Assembly: GCA_916610825.1 (NCBI GenBank) | Contig: OU744453.1 | Span: 4,997,845 to 5,061,844, forward strand | Origin: Haliclystus octoradiatus | Taxonomy: Eukaryota > Cnidaria > Staurozoa > Stauromedusae > Haliclystidae | DNA: 64,000 nt | Direction of reading: 5' to 3' | In this document: one piece after another, positions 21,634-33,600 of the stretch | Numbering within the stretch: position 1 is the first letter of the stretch | How the letters are laid out: every line of letters begins with the position of its first letter | The notes under the pieces: generated by a model | Told to the model about the DNA's origin: nothing | The model's input: the letters and a program-made list of their open reading frames with translations, nothing else | Databases searched by the model: none | Program-made: the position numbers and the translations under genes

Positions 21634-24600
21634 CTGGATAAGATAATTAACAATTGCATTAAGGTAATAATTACTAATCATATGATAGAATCATATACTA
21701 ACATAATATAGAAATAGGTAGAAGAAGATAGAAGATTATTTATCAATCAGACAGCATGGGTGAGTTGTCTGATTGTTCTAGTATAGAACCAAACTATTGG
21801 TACAAGCTCAAAATATCAAAAGAAAAAATTCCAACTATTTATTCGCTTCTTGTATAGTAAATTTCAAATACAATTGTCAATCAAAGGCATTCATGACGAT
21901 TGCAGTGTCCAGATATTGAGGATGAATCTTAATTCTTAATCAAAACACTTGGATATTATTAGTGGCTACAAAAATACAACTCCACAAAATAGATGAAGTT
22001 TAAGCAAGGTGGCTACATTGAGTATCTAGAGATTTTTAAATGTTTGCACTTCAAAATAATGAAATTTGTTGTGTGTATATTTTAACTGGCACTAGTTAAC
22101 TATTCTGCTGTAATGTAGCAATGAAAAAATGGCAAGGAGATTGTTAAGTAATATTAAAATAATGTATGCATATCCTACCATTAAACAACTACATCAACAT
22201 ATTGTCGCTTGTTCTGTTTTCTCGGACACTGAATCTATATGATTCTCGCAGAGAACTGATTCATAAACATTTGAGAATCGTTTACTTTTTTTGAAATTTG
22301 AGAGGGAAGTTGCCAGTGTCCACATGATATAGTAGTGAACCAATGAGCAACCAATCTGAATGCAGACCATAGAATAGTACCCTAGTCTGTTTCGACTATA
22401 AGTATCCATAGAAAAAAACCTTTTTTAGTTAATTTAGTGCGGATTATTTTCCATTATTCATTTCTTTTACAGCTTATCATCATTATAAAATGATTGGTTT
22501 ATCTTTATCAAAAGTCTGAATAGCAAGCTCTTTGTGATCCCATTCATGACTTGGATGTTTTTTGGTGTTTAGTGTGCCATTTTTTCAAATCAGGGATGAA
22601 TGTTAGTTTTATAATATGCTCTGTATTAAAAAACATTGAGCACTCTCACAGACATGTGTACATTACATTATATTAAATTCAAGGGTATAAATCTTTCAAA
22701 AATTACCGTCGAAATTTAAATATTGAATTTATTCAAGGGCGCAAGGCTGAAGAAAAATAAGAAACTTCCAAAACTACAACATATTATTAAATAAATAAAT
22801 TTAAAAATTGTTTCTAGTTAAGAAAGATTAATATTTATGTTTCTTTCATTTAGTCCGGGAAAATTGTTATATGTAAAACATTGAGATTGAATTTGAATTC
22901 ATTAATTCGAATTTTGAACGACCATAATTCCGCCATATAAAATCTTGATTCTGAGATTTGTTATATTTTAGGAAATGGCTACCACAAGCTTCCACAAGTG
23001 TTTATCAATATTCACTACACGATAAATACTGGAAGACCTGTAATGTTGAAGACTTAAGCCTCTGTGTGTGAAAGCTCCTTAATACGCATCGATGTTGCAT
23101 CCCTAAACGAACTTATCAACTAGAATTACAGACAAATGGATAGATTAAAAAGATTGAAAGGAGAAATGAATAGTTTTGCATAACATGATATTTTTCTTAC
23201 CGCTGTACTTGTACATTTGATCCAGAAAGTTTGTGATGCAGTTAATGTATTGAGCAGGGAAACATCAAATAAATGTGGATCAACTTTCAGCATTTCCATC
23301 GAAGCACCTTGACATAAAGAATTAGCAGAAGCTAAGGAAACTGTAAGAGGAATTAATAGATTTATTAAGAAAGAAATTTTACAGTAAATATAATGTTGTG
23401 ATTAATAAGCTCTAGCGAGAGAAAACCTGGAAATTAGTTTGATAATAGATGCGGATTATGCTGAATATACATCCAGATACCTTCGTCCTTCATCAACGTA
23501 TTGACCGAACTAACAGTTCAGCATTCGAAAGAAAGTTGATAGAAACTTTTTAATTGTTTGTATGGTGTATTGTCTAACTCGATGAAGGACCTGGTCTTTT
23601 TTGCCTCGATATTATAAAGTTCCAATTTCATTGCTATATTTGTAAATCTTATGGTGACGTTCTTACACGCTTGTCAGATTTTCAAAGTGCAGCGAATTTT
23701 CGAAAAGGATTGAGAAGATACATTGCGTGTCTTAAATACGTTAGTTGACTTCTTCCTTCCTGAACTATCATCATAACAGTGCAGCAAATTTAACAATTGT
23801 TGTTTTCGAAACAACTTTTACTCCCTCGAAGAAATGTGTTGTATATTTTCATCTAATTGATTACATCATGATATTTTTCCGAAATGTGACCATACATTTC
23901 ATTATCACATGATTGATACAGATAATCTGATCGATGAATCAAAATCAAGTGGGCAAAGCTAACCAATATGATTGAGTCACTCATTTTTCAACTTCAGTGC
24001 CGTATCAACAAGTTAGCTCTGTTTTTATATTAGCAAAATTTGTATTATTACTTTCATTATGAAACATTTTATTCTAGACGTAGGCTTTACTATTATCCAT
24101 TCTAGCAGTTTTCAATATCATAGGGATATTTTTCCAAGAAGTTAGTTAAATGAATCAATAAAAGCACATTTATCACTGCTTGATTTTGTATCTACAGCCT
24201 TTACGATTTTATAATTGTAGAGATGATAGTCATGAATATATTCCTGGAGACATGGATAAGAGGTAAGAGGTATAATCTCTAAAAACATGAAAGATGCCAT
24301 CCATAAAGTAATTTTCCCAATATCTGACAACCCAAACAAACTGTACGCAGCTGTACGCTTCTAGATTCAGCCCCTTTTTCCGGAATTAATGATAATGTTG
24401 CAAATCACCACTCTTTCCTGAATTTTAACGATTTTTGCCTTTGTTGCTTTCGAAAGTCTACAAACGCAACAAGTTTTAGGAAAGCCATTATCCAGTTTAT
24501 TTGGTTTTTTCTATTAGTTAAAATTTTCTCATTTAACCATCAATAAGCAAATAATTTATTACATTATAACATTTTAAACAATGATAGAGAGACCGTCAAG

Positions 24601-27600
24601 ATGCGTACATATATTGATTGTTGACAACCCTCTCTAGCGTGTACTCAGCTCTACGAATTCGATATTACTTATCTCCCCCTCAACTGAGTATGCCAGTTAT
24701 GTATGGTCTCACATTACTCACCGTATCCATCGTTTGAATAAGAAACAAAACCACAAGATCCTATATCACAAGCCTCACTCTCTGTACTGTCTCCTGAGCA
24801 ACCAGTTGCTACCTGTTGTGGATTCCCTTGAAGACATTGTCTATTTCTGCTTCTTTGTCCCATCGAACAAGACATTGAACACGCTATCCATGATTGCCAG
24901 TTTCCCCAGGTAGCTAATGCAGAAAATAAAGCACGAATTTGCATAACAAAAACAATGGACACAATTTGAATGTATTGATTTAATAATAATTTTGTTTAAA
25001 ATGAATTGCTGACATATCATATCCAATGTTAGTTAACATGCCATTTGTAGTAACCTACTATGATAAAAATACTGCAGCCTAGCAGAAATTAACCAATTAT
25101 TACGTATATACATGCGCGCATATATTCAATTAGTTTCTATCCCTCAATTGAATAATAGTACAACAAAATATTTGCAAATATTTTCAAAGAAATTATAATA
25201 TTTTTATAACAGTGTAGACACCATATGAATTTCGATGTTGAAAGTGTATTTATAATAATGAGACATATAATACATATACTTCAGACAAGCTAACGAATCT
25301 GGTATACCATTATATTCAAGCACATGTATTTATCATCCAAACGGCTTCAAAATATTTTATTAGTTTGATAAATTTAAATTCTAAACATTATATTATTATA
25401 ATGTTTGTGATATAAGTTGAGCAGGATTGCTAAGAGAATAGAAAATCGAATTATGGTCATAGTAGTGATATAACAGTGATATGACATTGCAATGAGTTAT
25501 TTTGTACATAAAATGTTGTTTTCAGTGCCTCATGTTTAGTGGACAAAATATATTAATGAAATTGACAATTATCGATATATTTGCTGCTGATTTGTCCGAT
25601 TGGAGAGAAACCACTTGCTCAATATCTATAGCAACCGAAAACCTTCAAAGTTCACGCTATACAATTAGATTGCAAAATAATCTAAGAATTTGTGAATATA
25701 TTTTTTGTGGAAGAATAATAATTCTATCTTCTTTTAATGTATATTTTGCGTATGGTAGTATTTATTACGTGGACAATTTTCTGCATTGCAAACAACGGTT
25801 CTACCATCAACTCCAATACAACCCTCTCCTCCGTAATTGGGGACTGGATTTCCGCATGACCTTGATTCTGACTGTTCTCCTCCTCCACAACTCTGTGTAC
25901 ATAGACCAGAAACTGTCCATGATGTCCATCCACCATTAACTGGAATGTAAATTGAGAATATAATTTTGCTTGGTAATATTAGAAAAATCTTACCTTCATT
26001 AAAAGTAAATACTAGTTTTTAGCAGAAAATATTTTAATACAATTTTCACAATGTTTTTCCTTCCAACAAATGTATTTTTAATAGTATGATTACAATAGGT
26101 TTCATTAACATTACTAATTCTAACAACACTTCCTAAACTTTTTTAATTTTATTTTGAAAGTACTACACATTTCTTCAACTTTCAAAGTTATCTAGAAAGT
26201 CAAAAAACGTAACCTAAGGATTTCCAGAATCTGCAATTTGGAAACAAGAAGTATTTTGCTACCATGCTAGAATGTATCATGCTAGAATTTTAACCCAAGA
26301 ATAAAGCATCTACCCCTATAATCGTTGTATGTGAGCTAATCCTGGACACATCTATACCAGGAAATGGATCATCATAGAATGTTAAAGATTGTTGATCTAA
26401 TCCTTGACATGAGCTTCCACTGAAGGCTGGAGTTGTATTGTTGCATTCACGACTTTTTGTTATTACCCTTGATCCACACGATACTGTATATTCTATTACT
26501 GTGAGTTCCAATCAGACCAACCTCCGTGTACTACATAGAATTATACAGAAGAAGTAAATTAAGATCTATTTCATTCATCTAATGGTTAATTATTCAAATT
26601 GGAAAGTTTGTGTTGATTCAGTTTATGTCACAACTTTGCAAAATATTACTTGCATACACAACTGAAGACAATAAAGATTGTACTTCAAAGTTACTATAGT
26701 TCTGAGAATTTTGTGGATACCTATATCTGTGCAAGAATAATAATTTGACAAAATTAGTACATCGAATTTGTGTATCTTAGTATGCAAGTTCATTATCATT
26801 ACCAGGACAATTTTCTGGATTACAAACAATGGTTCGACCATCCTCTCCTGTGCAAGATTCTCCTCCGTAATTGGGTGATGGATTTTCGCATGACCTTGTC
26901 TCTGATTGCTCTCCCCCTCCACAACTTTCTGTACACTGACCTGACATTGTCCATAATGTCCATCCACCATTAACTGGAATAAATATTGAAAAGTAGGATA
27001 GGTTAATAAAATTAACTTAATTAAAAGAAAGGACTACTATTTTAGTAAAGAACGTTTCACATTTTTCTCATTTTTTTTTTATCCACACAAATGGCTTCTT
27101 TATTGCATGATTGCGATATGTTTCATTAACATTTTAACATGAGATATATATATATATGCATGTAAATAGTAGATGAAATGTCACGAGTTTACTCCGTTAC
27201 TCTATGTTTCGCGTAAATGCGCTCTTCAGACGGTTTATTGAATGATATTGATGGAATGAATGAAATTATTGGTTTATTGCTCTGCTTTCAGTATTGATCA
27301 CTCAAATTGATGTTCTGCCCATACAATTACTTTACATACATGTATATATATACATGTATTATACTTAGAATTCAGATAATTTAGTTGAGACAGTCTAAGC
27401 AAGTATTGATCTATAATTAACATACAAACATTTATGAAAAAAATATTAAAAATCGTTACTGTAAAAATCGTAGCTCGTCCATTTTTTTTATTTTGCAATG
27501 AATTTTTAATATTCAGCTGTGATATTTAGTGCTTCTTGTTTATTTATTATCATAAATCTAAGTTGACGCAAGCTTAGGTGAAAAGTCAATGAATACGATA

Positions 27601-30600
27601 GACATTGCGCCAGATTATTTTCATATCATGAAGTAAGAAATGCAAATTCTGAACTCCTATGCTATTTTGCATCTTTTTAGGCTAGAAGACTAACTAATAA
27701 ATTGTACTAATTTAATATATATCATTCTGCCACTTGATAATACGTTATGTGTTACATGTATTCTGATGTTTAACACCAGATCAGCATGGACGAAGGTATA
27801 AATCAGGAAAAAAGATTGAGTAATTTAAAGATGCAGAAATCTAAAAACCCTTTTTCAAATTTGAAATTTAATTTGAAAGTGTTATATATTTCTCCACATT
27901 TCAAAGATCTCTAGAAAGTCAAAAAGGAGACGAAAAGATTTCCAGAATCTGAAATTTACTACCCAAATGTATTTTTTTCAGTTTGAATGCGGAACCAAAG
28001 ATGTTACACGTCCTCTTATAATCGTGATATTATAGAAAACGGCCTTTCATATAATAACCTGGGCATGGATTATCATTGCATGTTAAAGATTGTTGATCAT
28101 TTCCTTGACGTGAGCTTCCACTGAAGGCTGGAGTTGGATTGTTGCATTCACGACTTTGTGTTGTTACTCCTGATCTACATGATACTGTACAATCTAGTAT
28201 TGTGACCCAATCAGACCAGCCTCCGTGTACTACTAAACAAATAGTTCATACTTTCCGTGAACTATGCTTTGATAGCACCACGAGAGGCACGTAAGGAGAA
28301 AACGAGAAGGCATCAGAAAATTACGAGCCGCCTCGGCGAGTAATTTTCGCCTTCGAGTTTTCTCCTGAAGTGACTCGAGTTGTGCTATCAGAGCATAGTT
28401 CACTGAAAGTATGAACTATTTGGTTTAGAACATAGCCAGCCCCGAGTTGTGACTGTTGGGGACGTTTTTTCAGAGCATTATCTGATCTTTCAATCCATGA
28501 TGAAGTATGTAATTCTCCTATTTTCGTGACGTCACAGGAAGAAAGCTGAGTCGAGAGCTGTACATTTGCCGTTTAATTCAACTAAAAGCTACGAGGAAAA
28601 ATTGATATAAAGAGAAAAAAAATATCAATATTTCTTAGCTATAAAAGAGCAGATTATTGAATTTATGATAACTTGTTAGAATGTTGCTAACCCTCATTTG
28701 GAGAAATGGTTTAAATATTTGAAATTTTAGCGGTTGATTTTGTGTAGCCTATGTTTTGGTTTTGATAGCTTATCGAAAGTATTCCTTTCTATGCCAGTTA
28801 GTGCTTATACTTATATCTAGGAACTTGAAGAAACTGGCCATAAAAGGATGAGGGGATGTATTAATGAAATGAAGTTATGTTAACTTATGTTTTCACAATC
28901 ATCAATACTGTAAAATTTGGGCAAATTGTTTTTGAATTGTTAATTTTTTGCAAAATATTTCTATACACTTTAAACATGTTTGTTTACTGGCTCAGATATT
29001 TCTCCTGCAAGCCATTTGATTTATTTTGAACAACTGAGAAACTGCATGAAACAGCTAGTCACTCAATGAAATTGTATATGACTCTACAAATATTCACTGT
29101 ATTTGCTTTTACTCCTTTTTACTTGCTAGTTTATAATGCCATATTATATAATTATCGGTTGTTTGGTATTTTTATAAATTTCTTGAAATCGACGGGGTCA
29201 AGCTCGGCTATGGTGAAATGGTGTTATTGGCGTTAACCAATCAAATTGCAAGAATAAATCGTAGCAGATCCTTGATATGTTCTAACTAGGGTTGTAAATA
29301 GAAAATAAAACAATATTAAAGATAGTAAATCACAATGTCAATATTAGTAGAGTTAACGAATGGTAAATTATTCATGTTGAGATATCTGTGTTGATTTAAT
29401 TTATTTTGAAACTTTATTAATTTGCTTATAGTTATTTGGCACAATAACGGTTGCGTTAGTTGCTTAATTTGATATGCATATAGGTATGAATGTATGTATG
29501 TATGTATGATAGATAGTAGTATATTTTGCAACTTATATACAACTTAATACAATTTTCAAGCTTCTATTATAACTTATGTAAGTTAAAAGGTTATGGTTTT
29601 TCTAGATATAATTGCACTTGATTCTTGATGTCTATCACATTATATAAAATTGTTTATTAATTATGTTCTCAATAAGTTCATTACTTCTTATTTATTTTAA
29701 TTTTCTATGTGATTATATTTATTTAGTAACTGCGCACCACGAAAGGAGAAAGAACGTTTTTCGTGAGCATTATGTAAACGTGGAAGTATGAATGAATTTC
29801 TTCTAGTGATATTGTTGGTATTAATAATCACTTGAAAAAAGTTCTGTCATGATTAGTGGATTTGTACCACTTGTTTAGCAGTTATGTCAAGACAAGCCAC
29901 GATACTCCATGGCAACCACTAAAAGCGTGCAGGTATAGGTCTATACCCGCACATGTGCAGATATAAACCTATACCTGCACAGTTGTAACCAAAACCTCTA
30001 GAGCACATGTTTATAAAATGGCGACTAGCTGCGGCAGATTGAATGTTTTTTCATAAAATCCATTTAAATGTATACTCTGAGATTGAAAATTCAATTGAGA
30101 AATTAAAAAAGTAAAAGCTTGTGATTAGCTAAATTCAGATGTAACTTTTACTATATTTCTAATATTGCAAACAGGTTTGGAAAACAGTTATGTTGAATTG
30201 TATTTAATGAAAAATCAGTGACCCATTAAATTAGAAAACAAATCAATGTTTTAGTGAAATTGATGAGAGATAATTGATGCTCCAGACAAAGGTTATGTGA
30301 CAAGATTTCCTAAAATGATTACATTACTCTTGTTCGAAACTCAAATTCTCGTTCGTTGTTAGAGAACTCCTGATCTAAATTCTGATAGCCCAGTCACAAG
30401 AATGATGTAATCTCTTATTAACTTTGACAAAAAGAGATATGCATTCAGAGCCATTACTGCATAAATCTGATTTGTAAGCTGTTGTAGCTGTTCTTAATTC
30501 AACAATTTCTTCAATTGTCAGCCAGTTTAATTGTTTCAATTTGTCTTCCATTCTCGAATGCTTTCCTGTGATTAATTTGGCTGCCAAGTTTTGTATTACA

Positions 30601-33600
30601 ATATGTACCCTACGCAATTGAGATTTGTTCATGAGAAAAATACTTCAAGGGCATTTAAGCTATGTTCAACAACTTTCGTTCAACAAGTCGGGTAAAAAAT
30701 GTTTTGGTATGTACCGACGTTGTGTTGCTATTGCTGATATTCGATGTGCTGCTGTCTGATTTGTTGATATGTTGCTTGTAGCATATATCTTTGTAGAATG
30801 TGATACCAACGTTACGATCAGAAGGGGTATAGGAAAGAGTTTCATTGTTTACTTTTAGCAGTGGCAGTTGCGTATTTGCTACTTTCTCATGCAACAATGT
30901 AATAAATTTGTGTTTTATTGGCATTGAGTAAAAGCTAATTAGAATTGAAAAAGTACGTACGTTTGTAAATCAGCATTTATTTTTGATCGTATTTCAGGTA
31001 GTGAGCCAGGTTTTTGTGGACTGTACTTATACAAGATTTGCGTGTCGTCTGCGAATTGTCCAACAGTGCCAGATGATATGGTATTGGGTAGGTCATTTTC
31101 GTAAAAAAGGAATAGTAGTGGCCCAAGTATGGATCCTTTGGGAACCATACAAGTTAATATAATTACACCAGAATAAATGTTGTCTACCTTGATTAGTTTT
31201 TTCCATGCAGTAAGGTAAGAGCACATCCATTCCAAGACTTTCTATTAAAGTTCAAATAATCGCAGTTTATGGAGCAAAATGTTGAAGACTATCAAAAGTA
31301 TTTGATAAATCCATTAATAAAATTAGCGAGATATGATGTTCATCTATTGTTTTGAAAATTTCTTCGGTGATATTTAAGAGAGCTGTTATTGTCGATCTTC
31401 CGAGTCTGAACGATGCTGATACATATTCAAGATTCGTGCGATGAACGGATATAGTTGAACTTACGCCACTCTTTCCAAACGCTTTGACAATAATGATAAT
31501 AGGGTAAATGGGCGATGCTGGATTGGCTTTGAGGCTGCTGGTGTTTTTGGAATTGGATTTACAGTAGTGTTCTTGAATATTGTTTGAAAGGTAGATGCCT
31601 TAATCAATGGCTGGTGCCTTCCAATTTGGGAGCATGTCAACAGCTTTGATCGTATCAACCACCGATATTTCAATAAAGTTGAATTGTTGATCATTTTGTT
31701 GTATACTTTTCATTCGTTTATTTGTATGTGTGACTTTCTTGATATTTTTCTCCAACTTCGCTGAAGAAAATATTGATCTCATCTAGGTCTGCTTTCGTAA
31801 TAGCTGTACATTTTTGTTTCGTCTTCTTTGGTACTCTTTTCATTAAATCCGATTCCTCTTTCATATTACTTCAACATTCCATAACTTTAGTTTTCCTGTA
31901 TTCAGTTTTTGCTCTTTGCAATTCGTTATTCAATTGAAATCTTACCTGGCGATATGATTCCCAATTGTTTCGTTGTTTTGTTCTGATAACCTTATAGTGC
32001 ATTTTTTTATTTATTTTTTTAGTGAATTTTTTAGTTCCATTGTCATCCATGGTGCGTAATTTGATGCAGGGCAATGACCTTTTCAGGAGAGTAATTGTTT
32101 AATTTTATACAAGGTGGAATAAACATGTTTCAACATTGCGAAACTATTATCCTTGCTGATTAGATTCAATTATTTTCGAGTTCTAAACATTTTAAATTTG
32201 CATTGCTAACATTCTCAATTTTGACTTAAGAAACAAAATAAGCAAAAAAATTATAGCAGTAAAACATGAAGCCTACTGGATAGTTCAGAATACTATTTAA
32301 CATCTAAATTATTCCATATTTTTTCGTGCGAAGTTAAAATGCTTCGAATACGGATTTCCTGTGATGGGGAAGACCATATACACTCCTAGTTACATAGTTA
32401 AATGAGATATTTACCTGGACATTGAATTTCATTGCAAGTAATTGATTTTTGATAATGGGTTCCACATGACATTCCATTAAAGGCTGGAGTAGGATTGCTG
32501 CATTCACGATTTTGTGTTGTTACACCCGATCCACATGATACTGTGCATTCTGATGCGATAGACCAAACAGACCAACCACCGTTTACTATGTTTGCATGCG
32601 GAAGGAGTACAACGAGAATCAATTGTAATAACATTTAATGATAACAGAACGAGTTGAATGATACTTTGGTAGGACAAACCATTATTGATCTCCCCCAGGC
32701 ATATTCTGTGCTCGAAAATTTCAATGAAATTCTATTCACTCCAGGAGCCCAAGGATCGACATGTATAAATGTTGTCGATTTACAAAAAGATATTTCGACA
32801 AAATTTTCTTTGTCGATTATCATGATCAATATGATTTTACTAGCAATGAGTGTGGTCCATAATGGACCTTCTATGATAAAACTTTCAGATCACTTATAAT
32901 TAAACAATTGACTAAGCTCACTATCGCTGCAAAATACGGAGTATGAACTCTGGAGGAGAACATGAGACACAATACGCATTGAAACGATGTAGCATTAATC
33001 AATACATCTTAATCATTCCTTTAATAAAAATTTAATATATTTCACATCAATTGAGTCGATTGAAATGTATAATTTAACGTAGCTATTTCTACATCGAAAA
33101 ACTTTATTTTATGTGCTGAAAGGAAGCCAGAACACATTAATTATTATAAATTACAAATACTCAGTCAAATTTGGAAATCTGAAACTATCCATAAAAAATC
33201 ACTTCAAATCCGATCCGATCCGAAGACCTAAAATATTTACCCGAATCTGACCCGATACGATCGGATGGCGTTCGGTTCGGATTCATAAATCTTTATTGCA
33301 ATATATACAACACTAATGTGGTGTTCACAAAATAACGCCGTCAAAGTGTGGCCGGTCAAACTCGTGGCATTGCATGCAATATATTCAATATTAAATTTAT
33401 TTAGCTTCAACAAGACACATGGTCCACTGATTTCTGTTATTAACATGATCAATAGACATCTTTTGTTAATTAACAATGATTTTCTGCTTCATATTTAAAA
33501 AAATAAGAAAAATCGTTAATAAAAAATTGTCGATGACAGATTTGAACTGACGACCCTGATATTGCAATACCAGACCATTAACCAATGAGCAACCGCTTTA

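Larger units (their letters stand above)
21520..25210. repeat. Segmental duplication, gene B copy
   Basis: The tail exon, lectin-like exon and last TSP1 exon, with their introns, are collinear with 54776-58340. Intron landmarks are shared, for example TGAATCAATAAAAG against TGATTCAATAAAAG, ATATTCCTGG and the decayed dispersed repeat. Beyond about 25210 the match stops and resumes at about 27416 (with about 58370). Confidence 0.75.

Noticed and set aside
25502..25939. 145-codon plus-strand open frame
   Set aside because: It is antisense to the well-supported TSP1 exon at 25769-25939 and has no domain.
26623..26970. 115-codon minus-strand frame over a TSP1 exon
   Set aside because: It is out of frame with the six-cysteine TSP1 reading at 26803-26973, which has proper splice sites and paralogues.
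27135..27310. Sequence with (AT)n and a G+C-richer CGCGTAAATGCGC segment in a gene B intron
   Set aside because: It may be a fragment of a DNA transposon, but no inverted ends or second copy were found in the window.
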